The notes beneath the pieces were generated by a model, which saw only the letters and a list, made by a program, of their open reading frames with translations, did not search any database and was not told the DNA's origin. Made by a program: the position numbers and the translations under genes. A stretch of 64,000 nucleotides of DNA from Proales similis (Eukaryota; Rotifera; Eurotatoria; Ploima; Proalidae). This document shows, piece by piece, positions 21,862 to 32,446 of this stretch. Positions within the stretch are counted from its first letter, which is position 1. Each line of letters starts with the position of its first letter. The stretch spans positions 839,001-903,000 of the forward strand of contig JAGVRJ010000009.1 of NCBI GenBank assembly GCA_019059635.1, read 5' to 3'.

Positions 21862-22120
21862 GCAGTTCGAACAAGCAAACAACAAGAAAATGAGCAATTT
21901 GAACCAGAACATAAATTTCAGAGCGCATTTGCCTTTTATTTCTGTTCATTTTCTTTCAGAGTTTTCTTCAAGTTTCTTCGTACAGTAGAGATCGCTCGAG
22001 TTTAAACGCTGCAGCATTTTACCCATACTCACTTAACTAAATCTATTTGCAATCATTTTATTAATTGTTTCGCGCTCTCTCTCTCTCTTTCATTTCTGTC
22101 TAATCGCACTAACTCGCTAG

Positions 22121-22207
22121 GAGCTGGTGGTAGGTGTCAGTCCTCTGCATCTGAATACGATGGCTCGGTTCACCGGTCAACTCGCATATTTATTCAGCAG
22201 CAGCTGA
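22121..22207 (+). CDS. Possible alternative last exon of the gene at 21240
   Basis: A strong acceptor (long CT tract, CACTAAC branch-like word, then CTAG at 22117-22120) is followed by 28 open codons and TGA at 22205-22207. Joined in phase 0 to the exon ending at 21714 it would replace the last 26 residues with 28 others, beginning ELVVGVSPLHLN. AATAAA follows near 22249. The two tails are nearly the same length. Predicted from splice signals only; it could instead be a 3'-UTR exon. Confidence 0.5.
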   Translation, partial: ELVVGVSPLHLNTMARFTGQLAYLFSSS

Positions 22208-22959
22208 ACCCAACAAGAGAAAATTTTTCGTCAACAAAAAGAAATTTTCAATAAAAACCGCCTTTTCTCTTTTAACCGACACTTACAACTTACTTATATC
22301 TGAAACCTTGAGTCTTAAAGAGAAGAGTGGAGTCGTCGAGTTTATAGTAGATTAGAAAAAAAAAAAACAACGAACGAGAGAGATTGTAACACTCGTCCAA
22401 AATTGAACCTCTTTAATACGTTTAGACGAGAGCTAAGCTTCGATTTGGCGACTAGAACTAACCAACTAACAGCCCTTCCTGAAGAATGGGTTCTGTTAAA
22501 ACCCTCGCTTCGCTGATCCCTCTATTAGACCCTCATATTTCAGGTCCTTCAATGTCCTTCAACTCCTGCCCCTTTGTCACATTAAGCACATGCCACAATA
22601 AGTCGCTTGGTATTGCTTCTGTTTTTCCTCATCTGTTCTTCTATTTCAAGTACAAGTATTGCTGAAATGAGCGGCTAGCTGCCTGGTCTCATCTCTCTTG
22701 TTCTCATTAGACCGTAATAAACTCAGTCAGAAATTAGTTCAATTTCATTTATCTGTTTCAGTTGTCTTAAGCGACTTTTTTATGAGTAATTTAAACTGGA
22801 ACTGAAGGGAAAGAAAGTAAAAACAAAACCAGGTCAGGTAAACGGATGAGAAAAATGAACAAATTAAGCGATTAAGGAAGAGCTAGTGAGATTGGGTTCT
22901 AGCGGCCAGCGGGGTGAGCAATAAATGTAAATGTTTAAGTTATGTCGACTGGTTCTGAA
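22208..22959. other. 3' regions of two convergent genes
   Basis: Lies between the gene ending at 22207 (+) and the TRPC stop codon at 22960 (-). AATAAA near 22249 suits the plus-strand gene. No further coding frame is supportable. Confidence 0.5.
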
Positions 22960-25900
22960 TCATGTTCCAGCTTGCTTTTGATCGTCCTTGATCTCAAAGT
23001 CTTGATCGTTGTCCAGCTCAATGTTAAAAGTGTGCGAAATGAGATCATCAAGATTTGTCTGATTCTCTTTGCCTTCTTCACTCGGCTCATTTGCCTCTTC
23101 ATCTTTTCCTTGCTCCTCTTGTTTAGGCTGAAGCTGAGTTGGCATTTCAATCTCAGTCGATTCGCTCTCTTCTGCTTGCTTTTCTCCAAGATTGTCGAGC
23201 TCGTCGAACTTGGACTCTTGGCTCAGCTTTACGCTGTGATCAAAATGGACGGTCGGCTCAAGATTCTTTTTTTGTTCAAAGTCCCCGAGCTCGTCAGTTT
23301 GCTCTTCAGAGCTCTGCTTGCTGGCGTTTTGCTCTTGAATAGAGCCCAACGCGGCGTCGAATTCAAACTCAACTGTTTTAAGTCGGTTAAACTTGATGGC
23401 ATTCTCGCCGATCGAATCTTTGAACAGCTCGCTGCCAATCAATACTATGCCAGAGCCGATGTGATTTATTAATTTGACTGTGTCCTCCCTCGATCGCTTG
23501 AGATCATTTATCATCTCATAGCGCACCATTTGCAAGTCTTGTTTCAGCTCTTCGAAATCCGCCTCGCCGACTTCATCCGATTCTCTCTGCTTATGGAGCA
23601 GGAATCGTTTAACAATGCGTTGCATTACTTTCTGAAAAAAGAGATTTCAAACTTGAGCAAATACACAGAACAGAGCAAACAGAAAAACTCACCACATAAG
23701 TTAGTTCGTCATTGCTGGTCGAGGGTCGACGCGAAGACTTTGGCGCGCCGTTTGGACCTCCGACTCGGCCGTTGCGTGTCGGCGGCAATTCTAATTCAAT
23801 CTTCGGAGCTGCTACCGGTTTCCTCTTCAAGCAGCCAATCAGCTTTTTGACCGACTCGAAAACTCCTTTGGGCGTGGGTATAATGTTAAACGGGATGGGA
23901 AGAGCACCGCCGTCTCTAATATACTCCATGTAGAGTGTTGATCGAGCGAACTTCCATTCGACGTCCGACTCGAGCTTTAAGCGTCAATTTAAAACTTTTC
24001 AGACTAATTCATGTTGAAGAGGAAATGGGAAAAGTTTTACCAAAATTTTTTCAAACGACTGAGTCATGCTGGCGACAAGCATGTTCAGCAAGACGATGAC
24101 GCTCGCAATGTGATAGGCACCGTACAAAAGACCGCCAAACAGCTCGGTCAACTCGTTTCGATATTGACCGAGCGAAATGCTGTCCTGGCTGCCCAAGCCG
24201 AACAAGGACCAGAACATTGTTTGAAATGTTAAAGCGATTCTGTTAAATTTCATATGGTGACCAGCTTCTCAATCATTTACTCTTTAGCCAGCTTACGTTC
24301 CAAAATGCTCTTCAGCCTTTATTGAGTCGTCGGCTATCGGCGCAATCGAATACTGTTCGACTCGAACGGACGTGCGAACTGATGCCTGGTAGTACCAGTA
24401 GAGGTTGTTCAGTGCGAACATGAAGGCGAAAAATATGATGAAGAAGATAATGAGAAATTTTGTGACGTCCTTAAAAGTTTTGTCAAAGGCTGAGCTAGGA
24501 TGCGATTCTGCTGGGCTCAGTCGAACTTACGGCGATCATGTTTCCGAGAGAGATTTGCAAGGGACCAAGCTGTTGATTGGCTGGCAATAGGAAACAGATT
24601 CGAGTAAAGCTGAGTAAATTGGCCACGGCGAACAGGCCCTCCGCCATGTTCACCGGGTCCATTGAAACCCAATAGTACCGGTCTAGAGGCAGATGAGCAC
24701 ATTTTAATCGAGTCAGAGAGAGAGAGAGAGAGAGGGAATGATTGGAGCCTTACCATTGTTAAGCCAATAGATGGTTTCGACAATGTATTTCTGACCATTT
24801 AGATCGGTCTCGTTTACGGAAAGTGCTAATTGCCAGAATGAAGGGTCCAGCACTTTGGCCTTGTTCAGACGCACCACGAGCATCGTGTAATACTTCAGAC
24901 CGAACGATGAAAAGTAGAGAATGTTCATGGCCGAATTGACAATGTTGTTCCAAGAACGAAGGTAGTCTCGCAAGCCAAAGTCAATTACATGCTTTATCTC
25001 GTTCCAGATCGAGCCTAAGTAGAAACGGAAGATTCAAGTCGTCGTCCGATTTAAGCAAGATCGAATTGAAAAACGAACCGATGATGAATATTGTGATGGC
25101 GATGTCTAGCTCACTGGGCTCGTCCATTCTGATTGAAAAATCATAGAACTGAACTCGATTGGGCAGCTCTGTGCGGTTCACGTAGCTGGTGTAGTTTCGG
25201 TACAAAGTGCTTGTCAAATAAGACGAGAAGCGTTTTGTGCTCTTTTGCTCGCCGGAAAACTGCACACTTGAAACGATGATCATAATAACGAACACGAAAT
25301 AGGTTATTGTGTGCGAAATGAACTTGATGCAGGGCTGGTGCATGAACTTTCCAACCTGAAAGAAGATAGAAAAGCTTATTTAGACTTTGACACTCGACCG
25401 AGCGCGTAATGAGAAGCGGAAACTTGCTTTTGAATTGGGCGCAAACACGTAAATAACGATTGTGAATGGCAGCGCCAAAATAAACAGCAGCACCATCAGC
25501 AATACGAGCATCTGATTCATTTTGGATATTTTTCTGATGCCAGTGTACCAGATCTCGACCAACTTTTGCTGACAGTTTGAATGGGCCACAAACTTGCGAG
25601 GAGGCGAATAAGAAACGAGCCGATTGTACCCGATTGCATAAACTTACCGGCTTCTCTTCGTATTTGATGGCCAAGTCAAGTCTGGCCAGACGTTCGTACT
25701 TTTCCTCAGTCTCTTTGCCAGTTTTGTTGAGAACGATCTCGAGTTCGTCTCTACCTCTCACGTTGTTCAACAGCTTGCAAACGTAGCCGCTCAGGTTGTC
25801 GGCAAGTTCAAGGTACTCGTTCTAAACAATTTTAAGACAAGCGAACACGCCGAATGAACGAACATGTTTACCTTGAAGTATTTCTCTTTGGCAGAGAGCA

Positions 25901-26799
25901 GGCGCAGTTCGTGACCGAGCTCAAAAGAGGTCAAAATCGGATCGATACTTGCTAGAGAAATGTACGACTCGCTCGCAAGGCCTCGGTAGGAGTTCAGCCG
26001 TGACTGTGCGTGGCGAAGAGAGTCGAATTTAAACCGATTGAAACACTCATTGCATTTGCAGTGAAAATCGTGCGGCTTTGTGATGCGGTCGCCGTTTATG
26101 AGCAAAATTTGCACAATCTCGGTGCGGTTGTATTGGGAGGCGAGCATTAGAGGCGTGATGTCGGGCGGAAACTGGGCGTCGTCAGAGCTGGGCGTTTGCC
26201 AGAACGAGTCTGTGTCACCGTTGAGAAATTTCTTATCATTCAGAACCTTGTACTTTGGATGTCTAAGAATAGACTCGGCGATTTGTGTGTGGCCGAGGTA
26301 AATGGCGAGTAGCAGTGCCTCGCGAATTTTCGGAGCATCAGACCGACTGAGTAATACTTGGACGACCTTGATTCAACAAAGCGCTTTGGCGTCGTTGGGT
26401 TTTTACTTGCCAGGCTCAGCGAGTTACCTCTAGATGCTCGTTCTCGACTGCCAGGCGAAGTGCGCTCCGGCCCAAATTGTCTGTCACGTCAATGTTAAAG
26501 TCCTTTATTGAGTCGAGTATTTTGGTCACAGTCGGATAGTCTCCATTCTCGCACGCATCCACGAAACGCTCGTTAATGTCGATCTGGATTGAGAAATGTG
26601 CAAATGAAGAATAAAGCCCGAGAACGAGGAGTTGATCTGCTTACCACTGGCATATTGGGATCGAGCAAGCCGTTGCCCACTTGAACCATTGGTGTTTTGC
26701 CTCGTTTTTTGTTCATCATTTTGAACTTGGCTAAAATGTTCTTGTTTATCGAGTAGTTTGCCTTGGCCAAATATTTCTTGGCTACACTTCTCCCGCTAT
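22960..26799 (-). CDS. TRPC-type cation channel (N-terminus uncertain)
   Basis: Tetrameric plasma-membrane Ca2+/Na+ channel gated downstream of phospholipase C. Exons: 26645-26799, 26428-26583, 25872-26366, 25648-25821, 25428-25592, 25079-25355, 24754-25014, 24531-24682, 24297-24469, 24041-24239, 23693-23974, 22960-23631; all phases agree. In order: ankyrin repeats ([32 protein letters not shown]), the TRP_2 linker ([18 protein letters not shown]), six membrane spans, pore region with [12 protein letters not shown], then the EWKFAR TRP box with PFNIIPTPK, and a conserved helix (RYEMINDL). The acidic C-terminal tail (~120 residues) is lineage-specific. The first exon I could place begins at acceptor TTTAG (26800-26804) in phase 1, so a short upstream coding exon is missing; alternatively translation starts at the ATG near 26718. 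The intron at 25356-25427 appears GC-AG. A GA microsatellite sits in the intron at 24716-24735. Confidence 0.92.
25356..25427 (-). other. GC-AG intron in the TRPC gene
   Basis: Splicing after AAA at 25428 with donor GCAAGT and acceptor TTTCAG joins frames in phase 0 and gives a gap-free fit to TRPC proteins (FAPNSK then VGKFMHQP). The nearby GT donor, four bases on, would break the frame. Confidence 0.7.
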
Positions 26800-28241
26800 C
26801 TAAATCAATCGCGGTTTTATTTATCGATTTTTAGGTGGTGTTAGTCGAAGACTGATGCAAATGACACGCTAAGCGACGTTGGCATCAGTCAGTAGCACGG
26901 GTAGAAGAATAGAGCATTTGCCCACGGCTTTGTCGCCTGTTTTAAATTAAGCAATTATGATTAAGTTAAGCGTTTTAAAATGCTCATCTCGAAGACTGGT
27001 TAGTCGAAGCGGCTCTCAAGGCTATTTAGCTGCGGTGAAGATTATCTCATTTGAAGCTTCTACCACATACTGGTTAGCAGCAAAAATTACCGATTGAATT
27101 AGTTCGTTTCATATTCCTCTAGATGTTCCCACGCAAAAGAATCTTCTTGTTTCTAATTTCAAAATTCTTCCCCCCTGAAGAATCTATTATTCAACTGTTA
27201 GCCCTTCTGGGAGATGCTAAGCCTTGATGAAGAGAGAGAGAGAGAAAGAGAGGGGGAGAATTGTAAAAGAAGATTGTGGAAGGGATTGAGTGAAACCAAG
27301 TATCTGAGTAATGATCAGATCAAGTGAATGACATTTTGAAATTCGCATCGCTCCACTTTCAGCAATAATTACTAAATAGAAATGGCCAAGGAACGATAGA
27401 AGAAGTAAACATGATCTGGAACGGTAAAAGGTATTAGGAGCCGAGCTGAATGCGTCGGCTCGCACATTTGAGCAGCGTATGAGCTCATTTGAAGCAAAAT
27501 GTATCAGATGCTTCTTGCTTGATCTGCTTGATCTCGTTTATTTTCTCCAATCAACTCTTCTACGTGTCCTTGTTGTTGTCGTTGTCTAATTAGAATGAAT
27601 TATGCCATGTAGGCTAGAAGTGAAATTTCGGAAGATTGCTTTTAGCGCTGGCAGCGCAGTGTTTTATCAAATTGCATCCAAGTCACGAGCAACAAACGAA
27701 ATTAATATCATTTAAAATTCAGTTTACTTTCATTTCCGCCTTATTTTACACAAAAACGCGTCTAAGCGTGCGAGACAATATCGATTCTGTTAAAAATGGC
27801 AGCCAACCAACAAAATAAAAAAAAAGAGAAATAAAAGACGAGGCTATCAGTCGGTGCAGGAGCTCTCCTTCAATAGTAATTCTTTGCTTTAATTGAACGC
27901 ACATGCATTATTGTCAAACATCCGTCTAAGTGAGGGCTAGCTGCTCATCCGTTGAATGAATAACACTTGCCTCACCTGGCTCAATCTATTCTTTTGTTTG
28001 ATAAGCTTCGAGCCTTCCGCTTCGAGTCATGCCAGCTAAATATTTATTCATTTATGCATTCATCCGGCCGCCACTGCGGTCGATTGATAAACTAATTGAT
28101 CTTCATACATTTGCTAAACTGCCAATTTGCTAAAAGAGCTTCAAGCCAATACCTGCTTTATTTTTCCTGCAACATAAAACAGTTGGCTTTCATTTTCAGT
28201 TCACATTTTTATTTTTGATTCGGCTTTATCTCTCTCAATAA
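26800..28241. other. Spacer between TRPC and collagen genes
   Basis: Should hold the missing TRPC 5' exon and promoter. A possible mini-exon (ATG near 26885, donor GTGTCA) is in the wrong phase, so it is not annotated. GA run near 27232-27252. No other gene seen. Confidence 0.45.
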
Positions 28242-29796
28242 TCAAGTCAATTTCGGCATGCAGTCCAGGCCGTCGAACCCACGCGTTCCCTTGTCTCCTT
28301 TTGGTCCTCTCAAGCCTCGCAATCCTTGCTCTCCTCGTTCGCCTTTGGCTCCCTTAAACAGCCAATTTCAAGCCCAAGATGCAACATATCAATGCATTGC
28401 TATCTTACCATCAAGCCATCAGCTCCCCTATCGCCCTTTGATTTTTAAAAATAAATCCATTTCCTTTTCAACGCACAAGGCCAATTTTTTACGAACCTTT
28501 TCTCCTTTGGCACCGTCCAAGCCTGCCTCGCCCTTTAAGGTTGTTTCTCTATGACTGAAGGTTTCTGTCGCTGAAAGCCTGCAAATTATCACCTTGATTC
28601 CGGGTGCACCCGGAGGGCCTCTTATTGAACTTGGCTCGCCTTTTGCTCCTTTTTCACCGGTTTCCCCCTACAAAGATGGGTCCAGTGTTTATTTGCCCCT
28701 CGTCTGAGCGATAAACAATCTACCTTTGGTCCAGGAGGACATTTACAGTTGCTTTCTTGTTTAGGCGCATTCAATCGAGTGCTTGTCTCTGGATACTAAG
28801 AAACGAAAGAGAATTCAATGTAAATCAGACCGAATTTTGAATTTATCTGTCTACGGTTCGAGGCATGGATTCGAAGAGGAAAAATGATCCTGGCGACGAT
28901 GACGGAGCCGAACGCGGTGACGGTTCCATTGCCGAACTGTCTCTTCTATCAGAGTCCCCCTTTTCTCCCTGGCAAAACCCAAACTAGGTAAAGAGGTATT
29001 GAGGTTAAAAGACATTTTGAAACCTTTTGACCCGGAAATCCAGGAATTCCGTCGATTCCCGTTAAACCTGGTGGTCCTTGGTCACCTTTGTCCCCCTTCT
29101 CCCCTTTCGTTCCCTTGATACCAGAGTTGGCAAATGATTATCGTCGATAATAAAAAAAAGATTGAAATACCTTCTCCCCGTTTGGTCCGGTCAAGCCGAT
29201 TGGACCCTTAAATGTCGACAAGCTCAAGGGGAAAGTTGTTGAAACTGGCAATAGAGTTCAATTACCGGCATTCCCACCAATCCTTGGTCACCCTTCTCTC
29301 CTTTTAGCCCTTTGAAGCTGCTCAGTAATTCAGTTTTTGAAAATCGCGCTTAATTCAAACAACCTGGCGGGCAGTTAAACACAGTACTGATTTCACGCTT
29401 CAAGCTGTAGTCAGAAGACGTCTGTGGAATTCAGCTTACGTCAGCAGGAGAGCAATATTATTAATTTTAAATGTTAAAATGGAGACTTACTCGGAGATCC
29501 GAACGTTGCTTGAGTAGATCGAGCTGCTTGGCAATGCTCTCAACGCGGGCCTGAAGCGAGAAGATTTGAAGAAAATTGAATGCAACTAGACAAATAATCG
29601 TTATGAGGACTATGATCAGAGTGAACACTTTCACTCTGTTTGAGTGCGCAGGTAGATCGCTGTGGATGTATGAAGTAGCTGCATAGCTGAGTCTGGGCGC
29701 AAAGTCTCTGTTCAATGCCGGATTCCTTGGCTCCATTTTTACATAGGCTTTGAGTGGCTTCGCTTGCATATTGCCGCCCGTTTGGGGCATTTGCAT
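28242..29796 (-). CDS. Type II transmembrane collagen-like protein
   Basis: 322 residues from exons 29491-29796, 29364-29421, 29266-29309, 29171-29206, 29024-29113, 28855-28968, 28724-28795, 28593-28667, 28497-28532, 28409-28435 and 28242-28352. Phases all match, and all eight exons from 29206 downward are multiples of three, most beginning with a GGN codon, as in collagen genes. In order: cytoplasmic N-terminus, one membrane span (VFTLIIVLITIICLVAFNFL), short coiled coil (ARVESIAKQLDLLKQR), then Gly-X-Y blocks broken by a Ser/Pro-rich non-collagen segment and Cys-containing junctions (VFNCPPG, NCKCPPGPKG), ending GLDCMPKLT. I read the start as the ATG at 29796; a stop lies upstream in frame. 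The layout recalls nematode cuticle collagens and other membrane-anchored collagens, but I cannot assign a subfamily. Likely extracellular matrix or cuticle role. Confidence 0.85.
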
Positions 29797-32446
29797 CAAA
29801 TCGATAGCCTCTCTGTTTGCTTTCTATTTTTTCTACTTGCTCTAATTCGAAGCAGTTATAAACTCGGGCAGAGTACGGCAGAAACCAACAAATAAAATAG
29901 ACATGGCGCAAATTGTTAGGAGCTCCAAGAACACTCGATTATTTACTCTAACTAATGAGGATCTGGAACACTCAAAAGCGGCTGATGCCTACCCTCTTGA
30001 CGTGTTATCTTGGCGCCCTTAGTCATTCTGGCAGCCGAATGGTTATCATCCTATTTTCAATTATAGAATATTCAACTCAATTACAGGTAGTCCTAAGCGC
30101 ACGCATCTACGCCAGCAATCATGCGACTCGGCGTTATTTGGCAGAAAATTGAGCTCGTTGGCGATAGATTCAACTCAAAATTCGAGTGATCCTCACGAGA
30201 GAATGGCTTTGCACGTTGATTCCGCCTATTAAGATCACGTAAACATCAAATATCGATCGGCAAACTGATGAAATAAAAGACGAAACAAGCAATACGATTC
30301 TCGGCATGTTAAATCGCCTCTCGATTTATCGCTTTGTTTCATGATCTCTGTTCGATTATTTTTCAAGTGAAGCGATCCTCATTATGACCTTGTTCGTATG
30401 TATTTCATTCTATTTTATTTCAGACTGCAACAATCGGGATTGAGCGGATGTGAGCTGGTGGAATTCCTTCTAGCAGATTGGTGTGCCAAATCGGGCAAGG
30501 CTGCATGTCCCTCTAGTTATTGAGGCATTGCCAAAATTATTTTGGAGCCCCCCCTGAGCGTCTAAAAGGCGTGTTTGGAACGAGAGACTTGTACGCCAAC
30601 AAAATAAATGACGAGTCGACAGATGCGCTCAACTTAGGATGGTTGGGAGGAGTTTATAGGGAGATGCGGCCAGGGAGAGGTGCGACTGCAAGACCAGGGG
30701 GTTTAGGAGGCCGGGAAGAGTAGAAGGAGGAGCAGATCATGGCTCAAAGGCTCGAATGTTCACAGGCGTCTCATGTTGTTCTGTTTGCACAGGTTTTAGA
30801 CAACTTGTTCGCCAGTGATGTCACGTACGATGGACGTGTAATTTAAGAGGCTATTTATTTTCATTTTGCCCATTGTATCTTAAGCGAAAGTGAGCCAAAT
30901 GCTGATGGTATCGTAGGCTCGAGGCTATTGTGTGTTTGATCGCTTTCTATCAGTTGTCTCGTTCGCTGTTGTCTGATCTATATTGAGAGCAAATGTGTAA
31001 CCCGAGTCGAGCTCTCTAAAACGCATCTCAAAAGATAGCTAATCGAATGTACCGGGCTCAGTTAACCGGGCCGGCTCAGGGGTCGTATGAGCGCTCTTGA
31101 TCGATTTATTTATTTAATTGAATTAATTGTTCCCTGTGAGAGTGGACGAATGCGCTTGATTAAATATTTACGCGTTGTTCGACACCGATCCGATCTTGTT
31201 TTTATTCGGTGCGATGTTCGACATCAAAGCGTCGATCTTCTTCTATTGTCCACTTTTCTCTTTACTGCTTCTCTTAATCAACTAAGATTAAAACCAACAC
31301 TGGTCTCGTTTTAGTAGCACACACATCTGAGTGTGCGTGGTGCGCCCGCACACGAGTAAATGTGTGAAAATCGATCAAAGAGAGAGAGAGAGAGGGGGAG
31401 GGGGTAAGTAAGAGAGAAAAGAAGCGAACGATACCTTAACAACTTTCGGCTCCTGCTAATCTGGTGTCGTGCCTAGAAGGCGACGACTAGAAAGGCCAGT
31501 GTATTTACACTCTCATCAATAAAGCAGTCAAATGTTTGACGAACGTGGTTAATTATAGCCGCCAGACATTGCCTCTCAGACTGGTGTTAGTGAGACTAGT
31601 AAAAGTTGATTATATTGAACTAGAGCTCCATGACACCTTAAGCTTTGGCGTCTGAAAGTTGTTTATTCAATTGCCAAACAACTTTTGCTTGGCTTTTATT
31701 TTTTCAACAGATTTCATCTGGCCTCTCTATGCCCGATTCTGCTTCTACTCTCTCCCTCTGCTACTTTCTACCTGTTTGCCATCTAATCGGCACACACTCA
31801 CAATCAGGGAGATTGAGTTCAATTTGAATTGTTTACGCTTGGCGGCTGAAAAATTTTTGTACTTTCGATTTTGTTCGTCACCCAAAAGCGAGGCGAAAAA
31901 AGAGGAGAAGCTCTACTGGCCAACTCTTGAATCAAGCACGTGTGCAAGCTCTCAACGCTCTTCAGTTTACGTAACCCACCCAACTCGATGGCCGTGTTGA
32001 AATTAAATACCTGCCAGGATTTGTGGGACCTGAGACACGCGCTGCTTGGTGCAAATTAACGCCTATTCAAGCTCTTATCAGTGAGCGGTGAGTAAAACGA
32101 GATCCGCAATAGCATGTCGTCTCGCAAGCTGAAACACTTTTTCTCAAACTGTCGCGAGCGCGCGTGAGTTAAACTTGCAAGCATATGGTCGAATATGGCC
32201 ACATTCTCGCAATATCTAGACCATAAGCGACTTAAAAATTAGTGTCGATTGTGTCGCTTTGCTTCAGTTCAGCAATAAAAACAACACGAGAAGACGAAAT
32301 TAGTGAGCAGTCGCGCTAAAATCATTACTCGCCTTGAGAAAGCTTGCATCCTTGTTTGCCAAGCTCAACCGAATTTTCGAACGGCCATAGAGTAAACGGC
32401 TGCAAGTAGTTTTCAAACCAAGAACTGGGGGGCATCACATCAAAGC
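29797..32446. other. Long spacer upstream of collagen and ETO genes
   Basis: Divergent promoters of the collagen gene (minus) and the ETO gene (plus) should lie here. G-rich stretch at 30640-30725 and a GA run at 31379-31394. Open frames at 30520, 31087 and 31659 have no domain and no splice support. Confidence 0.5.

Noticed and set aside
26816-26885. Short ATG exon (MPTSLS) with GT donor as TRPC first exon
   Set aside because: It ends in phase 0, but the next exon needs phase 1, giving a stop codon within a few codons.
30520-30723. Gly-rich 67-codon frame
   Set aside because: Product of a G-rich stretch; no splice sites or domain.
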